Assembly (NCBI GenBank): GCA_031257595.1
Contig: JAIROH010000104.1
Location: 1-5,769, forward strand
Reading direction: 5' to 3'
Length of the DNA stretch: 5,769 nucleotides
Source: Treponema sp.
GTDB taxonomy: Bacteria; Spirochaetota; Spirochaetia; Treponematales; Breznakiellaceae
In this document: positions 1-3,972 of the stretch, in pieces
Numbering within the stretch: the stretch's first letter is position 1
How the letters are laid out: the number at the start of each line of letters is the position of its first letter
Notes under the pieces: model-generated
The model's database searches: none
What the model saw: only the letters and a program-made list of their open reading frames with translations
What the model was told of the DNA's origin: nothing
Position numbers and translations under genes: made by a program

Positions 1-31
1 CTAGGGACATAGAGAATGCCAAAAAATTGGC

Positions 32-38
32 AAGGGGA
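32..38 (+). promoter_or_regulatory. Ribosome binding site deciding the antitoxin start
   Basis: AAGGGGA lies 7 bases before the ATG at 46 and is a strong Shine-Dalgarno match. The in-frame ATG at 16 has no such site in the few bases visible before it, and starting there would place this purine run inside the coding region. I therefore take 46 as the start. Confidence 0.7.
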
Positions 39-45
39 TTTTGAG

Positions 46-333
46 ATGGAAAAAACATACAAATGGGATATGGCTGATCACATAAAAACAAAGGATGATG
101 TGATTGGGTATCTTGAGGCGGCTCTTGAGGAAAATGATACCGAACTTCTTTTTGAAGTGATTGGAGATATAGCCCGCTCAGAGGGGATGACGCAGTTGGC
201 CCGGGAATTGAATCTTTCCAGAGAAAGTTTATACCGCTCTTTTTCAAGGAACGGAAACCCGACGTTTACAACGGTGATTAAGCTGCTTGATGTCCTGGGA
301 TACCGGATCGAGATAAAGCAAAAGACTGCGTAA
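46..333 (+). CDS. Antitoxin of a HigBA/HI1419-HI1420-type addiction module (XRE-like HTH)
   Basis: The 95-residue protein resembles the HI1420 family of addiction-module antidotes, which bind DNA, repress their own operon and neutralise a RelE-like toxin. Its N-terminal half (about residues 10-44) has the family pattern of a short helix, a run like 'YLEAALEEND' and 'IGDIARSEGMTQLA'. A helix-turn-helix covers about residues 47-67 (GMTQLARELNLSRESLYRSF), followed by 'GNPTF' and 'LLDVLGYRIEI', typical of the C-terminus. The length fits the family (about 95-100). In this family the toxin gene usually lies just upstream, so the partner is probably outside the left edge. The gene is visibly richer in A+T than deoD, hprK or holA, which suits a mobile module. 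I infer its role from family resemblance; an isolated regulator is the main alternative. Confidence 0.82.
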   Translation: MEKTYKWDMADHIKTKDDVIGYLEAALEENDTELLFEVIGDIARSEGMTQLARELNLSRESLYRSFSRNGNPTFTTVIKLLDVLGYRIEIKQKTA

Positions 334-343
334 TGTGCTAAAA

Positions 344-362
344 ACACGACCAGTGGTCTTGT
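344..362 (-). terminator. Possible weak terminator read leftwards, after the antitoxin gene
   Basis: An ACA-c-GACC stem pairs with GGTC-t-TGT around an AGT loop, with one mismatch. Read on the minus strand it is followed by TTTTT, as in an intrinsic terminator; on the plus strand there is no T-run. It could stop leftward transcription before it reaches the antitoxin gene. The stem is short, so this is tentative. Confidence 0.3.
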
Positions 363-407
363 AATAATACCCTGTTTCGGGGTTCCGGGCCGCCTTCGGC
401 CCCTGTC

Positions 408-428
408 GCGCGCATCCTGCGCGCTTTT
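408..428 (+). terminator. Terminator-like GC hairpin with TTTT in repeat copy A
   Basis: GCGCGC, a 5-base loop ATCCT, GCGCGC and then TTTT. It lies about 75 bases after the antitoxin stop and could end that transcript. In copy B (603-623) two G-to-A changes break the stem, so only copy A folds well. The T-run is short. Confidence 0.45.
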
Positions 429-454
429 CCTCGCGCCTGCTCGGCGGGGCCTTC

Positions 455-476
455 GGAAGTTCGAGTCCGTTTTCCG
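455..476 (+). other. tRNA 3'-end-like sequence on the plus strand (copy A)
   Basis: GGAAGTTCGAGTC (455-467) is identical to the T-arm of the window's tRNA-Leu, followed by CGTTTTCCG where the tRNA has TTCTTCCGGGCA. The T-loop is intact but the T-stem would be mismatched (GGAAG against CCGTT). No matching acceptor 5' strand, D-arm or anticodon arm precedes it, so it is an imitation or relic and not a gene. The same sequence recurs at 650-671. Confidence 0.65.
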
Positions 477-483
477 ACAACAT

Positions 484-515
484 AAAAAAAGCCGTTAACT
501 TTTGTAGTTAACGGC
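484..515 (-). terminator. Intrinsic terminator hairpin, repeat copy A
   Basis: A perfect 9-bp stem, GCCGTTAAC - 7-base loop - GTTAACGGC (491-515), is followed on the minus strand by seven T (484-490). It is identical in stem and loop to the tRNA-Leu terminator in copy B. Read rightwards it is followed by a T-rich but broken run, so it may also act weakly on the plus strand. Here it terminates nothing obvious, since only a tRNA fragment lies upstream. Confidence 0.7.
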
Positions 516-527
516 TGTGTTCTTCTT

Positions 528-548
528 TGCCCGGAAGAAGACTCGAAC
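528..548 (-). pseudogene. tRNA-Leu 3'-end fragment
   Basis: These 21 bases match the 3' end of the intact tRNA-Leu(CAG) at 723-743 exactly, from the discriminator base to G53 at the base of the T-loop. After that the sequence diverges completely, so no variable arm, anticodon or 5' half is present. It is the right edge of repeat copy A. It could be a left-over from duplication of the region or a tRNA-end duplication of the kind made by integrating elements. Confidence 0.8.
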
Positions 549-565
549 CCTTCACCCCTCAACAT

Positions 566-743
566 CCTGTTTCGGGGTTCCGGGCCGCCTTCGGCCCCTG
601 TCGCGCACATCCTGCGCACTTTTCCTCGCGCCTGCTCGGCGGGGCCTTCGGAAGTTCGAGTCCGTTTTCCGGCTATATTAAAAAAGCCGTTAACTTTTGT
701 AGTTAACGGCTGTGTTCTTCTTTGCCCGGAAGAAGACTCGAAC
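566..743. repeat. Structured tRNA-associated repeat, copy B
   Basis: This is the second copy of the unit at 371-548. Differences from copy A are two coordinated G-to-A changes (607 and 618) in the GC-rich part and about four in the A/T-rich linker (672-679). Its right end is the 3' end of the functional tRNA-Leu gene, so the element and the tRNA overlap by 21 bases and share the terminator. A perfect 13-bp inverted repeat (650-662 and 735-747, the latter extending into the tRNA) is centred on the terminator hairpin. Confidence 0.9.
680..710 (-). terminator. Intrinsic terminator of tRNA-Leu
   Basis: The stem GCCGTTAAC/GTTAACGGC with a 7-base loop (686-710) is followed on the minus strand by TTTTTT (680-685). 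It begins 12 bases after the tRNA 3' end and is the obvious stop for the tRNA transcript. Each stem arm contains the self-complementary hexamer GTTAAC. Confidence 0.85.
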
Positions 744-806
744 TTCCATGCTTTTGAAGGCACTGGTACCTGAAACCAGCGTGTCTACCAATTCCACCAT
801 CCGGGC
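723..806 (-). tRNA. tRNA-Leu, anticodon CAG
   Basis: The gene is 84 bases and class II. The acceptor stem is GCCCGGA paired with TCCGGGC, with discriminator A. The D-region has the usual TGGTGGAATTGGTAGACACG. The anticodon stem CTGGT/ACCAG encloses loop TTCAGGT with anticodon CAG (770-772), decoding CUG. A long variable arm and the T-arm GGAAG-TTCGAGT-CTTCT follow. The A discriminator and the AATTGGTAGAC stretch fit tRNA-Leu and not tRNA-Ser. CCA is not encoded (the tRNA is followed by AAG), so it must be added enzymatically. It has its own promoter (845-874) and terminator (680-710). Confidence 0.96.
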
Positions 807-814
807 ATAAAATC

Positions 815-836
815 CGGGAGCCCATCCGGACTCCCG
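815..836 (-). other. Hairpin in the tRNA-Leu 5' leader
   Basis: CGGGAG - 10-base loop - CTCCCG is followed on the minus strand by GATTTTA and then the tRNA. It lies between the predicted tRNA transcription start (about 838) and the mature 5' end. It might be a pre-tRNA processing structure, or a weak terminator for transcripts arriving from deoD. The loop contains CCGGATGG (822-829), a repeat of the tRNA's own positions 3-10 region (797-804). Confidence 0.5.
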
Positions 837-844
837 TACAAGAT

Positions 845-874
845 ACTATACGGCGGATAGACGAAATGCGTCAA
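845..874 (-). promoter_or_regulatory. Sigma-70-type promoter of tRNA-Leu
   Basis: On the minus strand, TTGACG (869-874) and TATAGT (845-850) are separated by 18 bases. Each matches the consensus at five of six positions. The predicted start near 838 gives a leader of about 30 bases before the tRNA. Confidence 0.75.
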
Positions 875-896
875 GCCGTTTTCCTGCCGGCATGCG

Positions 897-1601
897 CTAC
901 AAAATCGCCGTTTCCAGCGCAATCTCCATCATCGCGGTAAAGGATTTCTGCCGCTCTTCGGCGCTGGTTTCTTCGCCGGTAATAAGGCTGTCGGAGATGG
1001 TAAGAAGGCACAGGGCTTCCCGGCGGTACTTTGCGGCCAGCGTATACAGTTCGGCGCTTTCCATTTCCAGAGCCAGGACGCCGTATTTTGCCCAAATCTT
1101 CCATTCGTTGGGATCTTCGGTATAAAACAAATCCGAAGAAGCCACGGAACCCACCGCGGGGTTAAGGCCTTTTTCAAGGGCGGTATCGTAGGCCTTTTTT
1201 ACCAGGTTAAAACTTGCCGTGGGGGCGAAATTCCGCCCGCCGAAACGCAGGTTGTTGGCGCCCGAATCGGTGCAGGACGACAGGGCAATAACAATATCCC
1301 TGACCTTGAGGGCTTCCTGTATGGAACCGGCGGTGCCAATCCGTATGGCCCGTTTCACCCCGTAATCCCGGAATAGTTCATTGGCATAAATTGATATTGA
1401 GGGAATCCCCATACCGGTACCCTGAACCGAAACCGGCTTTCCCCTGTAGGTTCCGGTATAACCGAGGATATTCCTGATATCCGTATACTGCCTGGCGCCT
1501 TCCAGAAAATTTTCGGCAATAAACTTTGCCCTGAGAGGATCGCCGGGAAGCAAGATGGCGTCGGCGATTTCGCCGGGCCTGGCTGCAATATGAGTAGACA
1601 T
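897..1601 (-). CDS. deoD: Purine nucleoside phosphorylase, DeoD type
   Basis: This is a trimeric/hexameric PNP of the NP-I family, cleaving purine (deoxy)nucleosides with phosphate to free base and (deoxy)ribose-1-phosphate in the cytoplasmic salvage pathway. The 234 residues match the family's length. Active-site residues known from E. coli DeoD fall at the same numbers here: His4, Gly20, Arg24, Arg43 and Arg87 (neighbouring subunit and phosphate contacts), Glu179-Met180-Glu181 (ribose site), Ser203-Asp204 and Arg217 (base protonation). Signatures include LPGDPLRAKFIAE and GTGMGIPSISIY. I start at the ATG giving MSTHIAA, as in relatives. A GTG at 1605-1607 would add two residues and has AAGGG at good spacing, but that run lies upstream of the predicted transcription start. 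It is divergent from hprK and about 90 bases upstream of tRNA-Leu in the same direction. Confidence 0.96.
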   Translation of the reverse strand: MSTHIAARPGEIADAILLPGDPLRAKFIAENFLEGARQYTDIRNILGYTGTYRGKPVSVQGTGMGIPSISIYANELFRDYGVKRAIRIGTAGSIQEALKVRDIVIALSSCTDSGANNLRFGGRNFAPTASFNLVKKAYDTALEKGLNPAVGSVASSDLFYTEDPNEWKIWAKYGVLALEMESAELYTLAAKYRREALCLLTISDSLITGEETSAEERQKSFTAMMEIALETAIL

Positions 1602-1607
1602 GAACAC

Positions 1608-1637
1608 AGTATAACCCTTAACCCGGCTTTACCGCAA
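1608..1637 (-). promoter_or_regulatory. deoD promoter, predicted leaderless
   Basis: On the minus strand, TTGCGG (1632-1637) and TATACT (1608-1613) are 18 bases apart. The -10 box is followed by six bases and then the deoD ATG, so transcription should start at or next to the first base of the start codon. The -10 matches at five of six positions and the -35 at four. Confidence 0.62.
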
Positions 1638-1648
1638 CTGCGCGGGGC

Positions 1649-1678
1649 CTTTGCCAAAGCGGCGGTTTTACGGTAAAA
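1649..1678. promoter_or_regulatory. Two palindromes over the hprK -35 and -10 boxes
   Basis: CTTTG-C-CAAAG (1649-1659) covers the hprK -35, and TTTTAC-G-GTAAAA (1666-1678) covers most of its -10. Both are perfect odd palindromes, suitable as operators for a dimeric repressor. They differ in sequence, and short palindromes arise easily by chance, so the regulatory role is an inference. Confidence 0.35.
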
Positions 1679-1679
1679 T
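1651..1679 (+). promoter_or_regulatory. hprK promoter, predicted leaderless
   Basis: TTGCCA (1651-1656), a 17-base spacer and TAAAAT (1674-1679) each match the sigma-70 consensus at five of six positions. Six bases separate the -10 from the hprK ATG, and no Shine-Dalgarno sequence precedes the ATG. Transcription is expected to begin at or within a base of the start codon. This would be the promoter of the hprK-ptsH-activator run. Confidence 0.68.
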
Positions 1680-1685
1680 ATACTC

Positions 1686-2672
1686 ATGTCCCAAAAGCGC
1701 TTTACCGTACTTGATCTTATCGATATAGACCTTAAAGAACACAATTCCCTGAATCTGCGCTGCATAGGAGGCCGAAAAGGCCTTGCCAAGGAGATCAGCG
1801 TCCCCAACGTTAACCGGCCCGGCCTGGGCATTATGGGTTTTTTCGAGTCGTTTGCCTACGACCGTATTCAGATATTCGGCAGGGGCGAAACGGCGGGCGT
1901 CAAAAAAATAACCGAAGAACAAAAAATTGATACGATAAAACGGATGTTTAGCTATCCGATACCCTGCTGTATCTTTACCCACAGCCTGAGCCCCGGCCCG
2001 GCTTTTTTTGAAGAGGCCGAAAGGGCCGAATGCCCGATACTTCAGACCGATCTTGAAACCTCGGAATTTGTCATACGCCTTACCCGTATTCTTTCCAACA
2101 TCTTCGCCCCCTCAAAAAGCATCCACGGGGTATTGGTGGAAGTCTACGGTCTGGGCATCCTGATACTTGGCGATTCGGGAGTCGGAAAAAGCGAAACCGC
2201 TCTGGAGCTTATTGAACGGGGACACCGGCTTGTCGCGGACGACGTTGTGGAAATTCACTGCGTTAACGGCAATATACTTATGGGCCAGGGCGCCAACAGG
2301 ATCATCGGGCACCATATGGAAATACGGGGATTGGGAATAATCAACATAACCCATCTTTTCGGAGTCCGGGCCATACGGGACAGGAAAGAAGTCCAGCTTG
2401 TTGTCTTCCTGGAGGCATGGGATTCGGCCAAAAATTACGACAGACTCGGTTCGGAACAGTTTATGGAGATCCTCGGGGTAAGCGTTCCAAAACTGGAGAT
2501 ACCGGTAAAGCCCGGAAGGAACATCCCCATCATTTTGGAAGTGGCGGCGATGAACGAAAGGCTCAAAAAAATGGGTTACAACTCTTCCAAAGAATTTAAC
2601 CACAATATTCTCAAGTGGATAGAAAGCGACACGGCCCGTTCGGTGTACTATGGTCCTGAAGATATTATCTAG
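1686..2672 (+). CDS. hprK: HPr kinase/phosphorylase
   Basis: This bifunctional enzyme phosphorylates Ser46 of HPr with ATP (or PPi) and removes the phosphate by phosphorolysis, linking metabolic state to HPr's regulatory roles. The protein has 328 residues, near the family's usual 310-330. Residues 1-130 form the HprK N-terminal domain (NRPGL and RIQIFGRGE motifs). The kinase domain carries His147 in IHGVLVEVYG, a P-loop GDSGVGKS at 162-169 and the acidic pair in LVADDVVEI (185-186). The HprK signature EIRGLGIINI lies at 212-221 and the C-terminal IPVKPGRNIPI loop at 272-282. All catalytic elements known for the Bacillus and Lactobacillus enzymes seem present, so it should be active. Its substrate gene ptsH starts 9 bases after the stop. 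The ATG at 1686 fits the family N-terminus, although no ribosome binding site precedes it. Confidence 0.97.
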   Translation: MSQKRFTVLDLIDIDLKEHNSLNLRCIGGRKGLAKEISVPNVNRPGLGIMGFFESFAYDRIQIFGRGETAGVKKITEEQKIDTIKRMFSYPIPCCIFTHSLSPGPAFFEEAERAECPILQTDLETSEFVIRLTRILSNIFAPSKSIHGVLVEVYGLGILILGDSGVGKSETALELIERGHRLVADDVVEIHCVNGNILMGQGANRIIGHHMEIRGLGIINITHLFGVRAIRDRKEVQLVVFLEAWDSAKNYDRLGSEQFMEILGVSVPKLEIPVKPGRNIPIILEVAAMNERLKKMGYNSSKEFNHNILKWIESDTARSVYYGPEDII

Positions 2673-2677
2673 GGGGG
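2671..2677 (+). promoter_or_regulatory. Strong ribosome binding site of ptsH overlapping the hprK stop
   Basis: AGGGGGG overlaps the last two bases of the hprK TAG stop and lies 4 bases before the ptsH ATG. The overlap suggests coupled translation. It contrasts with hprK itself, which has no such site. Confidence 0.65.
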
Positions 2678-2681
2678 CGCT

Positions 2682-2948
2682 ATGTACGAAGAAACAGTAA
2701 AGGTTATCAACCGCGCCGGCGTTCATGCCCGTCCGGCCGCTCTGTTGGTACAGGTGGCCAAGGATTTCACAAGTGAAATATACATGGAACGGGGGGACGA
2801 CCGGATCAACGGCAAATCCATTATGGGCGTAATAACCCTGGGCGCCGCGTACGGTTCCGAGATAAAAATTATAGCCGAAGGTGAAGACGAAGAAGCCGCC
2901 GTAAAGGCGCTGGCCCGCCTGTTTGCGACCAAATTTGAAGAAGAATGA
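2682..2948 (+). CDS. ptsH: Phosphocarrier protein HPr
   Basis: HPr is the small phosphocarrier that receives phosphate from enzyme I on His15 and, in bacteria with HprK, is phosphorylated on Ser46 for regulation. The 88 residues fit the family. His15 lies in the motif AGVHARPAALLV, and Ser46 in INGKSIMGVITLGA, the HprK recognition site. Both sites are intact, so this is a regulatory-competent HPr and not an NPr lacking the serine site. No enzyme I or sugar permease is visible here, so whether it drives sugar transport cannot be judged. It lies directly after its kinase, and its last codons overlap the start of the following activator gene (ATGA), implying co-translation. Confidence 0.97.
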   Translation: MYEETVKVINRAGVHARPAALLVQVAKDFTSEIYMERGDDRINGKSIMGVITLGAAYGSEIKIIAEGEDEEAAVKALARLFATKFEEE

Positions 2949-3934
2949 AGAAAAAAACAAAAACACCGTATCCTGAAGGGGAAGAGATTATTGGTGAAAG
3001 CCAGGTCATGGAAGAACTTCGGGAACTTATAAAGGAAACCGCGATTTCCGATGCGCGGATCCTTATAACCGGAGAAAGCGGTACGGGCAAGGAACTTGTC
3101 GCCCGCGCGATTCACCGGGGATCCCTCCGGGCGGCTTTTCCTTTTGTCACGGTAAACTGCGCCGCCATTCCGGATACTCTTATCGAAAGCGAGCTTTTCG
3201 GCTACCGGAAGGGGGCTTTTACCGGAGCGCTGTCCGATCACAAGGGCAAGTTTGAGGCAGCCGGCCACGGTACCATTTTTCTCGACGAAGTCGCGGACCT
3301 TTCGCCGGGCGCCCAGGCAAAGCTGCTCCGGGTAATTCAGGAAAAGCGGATTGAGCCGCTGGGAAGCGAACAGAGTGTTTCCGTCGATGTGCGGATACTG
3401 GCCTCGACCAACAAAAACCTTGCCGCGGCCTGCGCCGCCGGACGCTTCAGGGAAGACCTCTTTTACCGTCTTAACGTTATTCCGATAGGCATCCCTCCGC
3501 TGCGGGAACGCAGGGGAGACATCCCCGCGTTGTTCAGGTATTTTCTTTCCCTTATGAAAGCGGATATGGAACTGAACCCGGAAGGAGAAGCGTTTCTTGC
3601 GGCGTACCGCTGGCCCGGAAATATACGGGAATTGCGGAACCTTGCGGAACGCTGTTCGGTTCAGTTTTCTCCGGGGAAAAAACTCGGCGAAACCGCGCTC
3701 CGTTCCCTGCTTCTGGAAAAAGCCCCTTCGGGTATACATGAAGAAAAAAAACGAATTTTGGACTTGCGCAACGCGCTGGAGAGGGGGTACAATGAGGCAA
3801 AAGAACTTTTTGAACAGCAGTACCTTAGATACCAGCTGGAGAAACACGGCGGCAGCGTTTCCAAAACGGCGTCCGCGGCGGGGCTTACGCCGGCAAGTCT
3901 TAGGGCAAAGTTGGAAAGATACCGGATAAAGTAG
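2945..3934 (+). CDS. Sigma-54-dependent enhancer-binding activator without a receiver domain
   Basis: This AAA+ ATPase remodels RNA polymerase holoenzyme with sigma-54 (RpoN) to open -24/-12 promoters. In the 329 residues I see Walker A GESGTGKE (43-50), the sigma-54 contact loop GAFTGA (90-95) and Walker B IFLDEV (111-116). The arginine-rich GRFREDLFYRLNV (166-178), sensor II WPGNIRELRN (223-232) and a Fis-type helix-turn-helix at about 302-325 (GGSVSKTASAAGLTPASLRA) follow. There is no receiver, GAF or PAS domain: the AAA+ module begins at about residue 14, much as in PspF. Activity must then be set by partner proteins, ligands or expression level. It overlaps ptsH by 4 bases, which hints that HPr or its phosphorylation state is such a partner; that is inference. 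A charged linker (about 260-300) separates ATPase and DNA-binding parts. Its target promoters are unknown. Confidence 0.93.
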   Translation: MKKKTKTPYPEGEEIIGESQVMEELRELIKETAISDARILITGESGTGKELVARAIHRGSLRAAFPFVTVNCAAIPDTLIESELFGYRKGAFTGALSDHKGKFEAAGHGTIFLDEVADLSPGAQAKLLRVIQEKRIEPLGSEQSVSVDVRILASTNKNLAAACAAGRFREDLFYRLNVIPIGIPPLRERRGDIPALFRYFLSLMKADMELNPEGEAFLAAYRWPGNIRELRNLAERCSVQFSPGKKLGETALRSLLLEKAPSGIHEEKKRILDLRNALERGYNEAKELFEQQYLRYQLEKHGGSVSKTASAAGLTPASLRAKLERYRIK

Positions 3935-3955
3935 TACGATACGACGGTAAATACC
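3911..3955 (+). promoter_or_regulatory. Possible lexA promoter with a palindrome at the predicted start
   Basis: TTGGAA (3911-3916), 18 bases and TACGAT (3935-3940) each match the sigma-70 consensus at four of six positions. The palindrome GGTA-AA-TACC (3946-3955) lies at the predicted transcription start and could be an autoregulatory LexA operator. I see no standard LexA box (CTGT-N8-ACAG, GAAC-N4-GTTC or TTTG-N5-CAAA) here. Both elements are weak. Confidence 0.3.
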
Positions 3956-3972
3956 ATTTTCAGGAAAGAACA

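Larger units (their letters stand above)
371..548. repeat. Structured tRNA-associated repeat, copy A
   Basis: This 178-bp unit is repeated at 566-743 with a constant 195-base offset, no gaps and about 6 differences. In order it holds a GGGCCG-CCTT-CGGCCC hairpin (387-402), a GCGCGC-ATCCT-GCGCGC hairpin with TTTT (408-428), a GC-rich stretch, and a plus-strand sequence resembling a tRNA 3' end (455-476). An A-run and a perfect 9-bp stem (484-515) follow, then the last 21 bases of tRNA-Leu in minus orientation (528-548). Identity with copy B stops sharply at both ends, and the 17 bases before copy B are not shared. No protein gene is credible here. The arrangement suggests a dispersed intergenic element associated with tRNA genes, but I cannot count other genomic copies. 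Confidence 0.9.

Noticed and set aside
16..45. Earlier ATG for the antitoxin (105 residues)
   Set aside because: The strong ribosome binding site at 32-38 points to the ATG at 46, and the shorter protein fits the family length and N-terminus better.
371..743. CRISPR array
   Set aside because: There are only two copies, each 178 bp with a 17-base gap, far from the size and number of CRISPR repeats and spacers, and no cas gene is visible.
338..763. A 141-codon minus-strand open frame across both repeat copies
   Set aside because: It runs through terminators, a tRNA fragment and the 3' part of the tRNA-Leu gene. Its internal protein repeat is just the DNA repeat translated (195 is divisible by 3). 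Predicted proteins of this type are likely artefacts.
1379..1397. A TTGGCA-containing stretch resembling a sigma-54 -24/-12 promoter
   Set aside because: The required GC element at -12 (TTGC) is absent at the right spacing and the site lies inside deoD. I found no convincing sigma-54 promoter in the window by eye.
1602..1607. GTG start for deoD two codons earlier
   Set aside because: Spacing from AAGGG is good, but that run lies upstream of the predicted transcription start. Relatives begin with a Met-x-x-His pattern like MSTH, and active-site numbering fits the ATG start. Not fully excluded.
1628..1677. CGGTAAA heptamer as a shared operator (inverted pair between deoD and hprK, and again at 3945-3951 before lexA)
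   Set aside because: The same heptamer also occurs inside the deoD, hprK and activator coding regions, so it is too common here to be taken as a specific site.
2112..2966. Long minus-strand frame opposite hprK and ptsH
   Set aside because: It is antisense to two clearly recognised genes, with no family motifs and a composition explained by the complementary strand.
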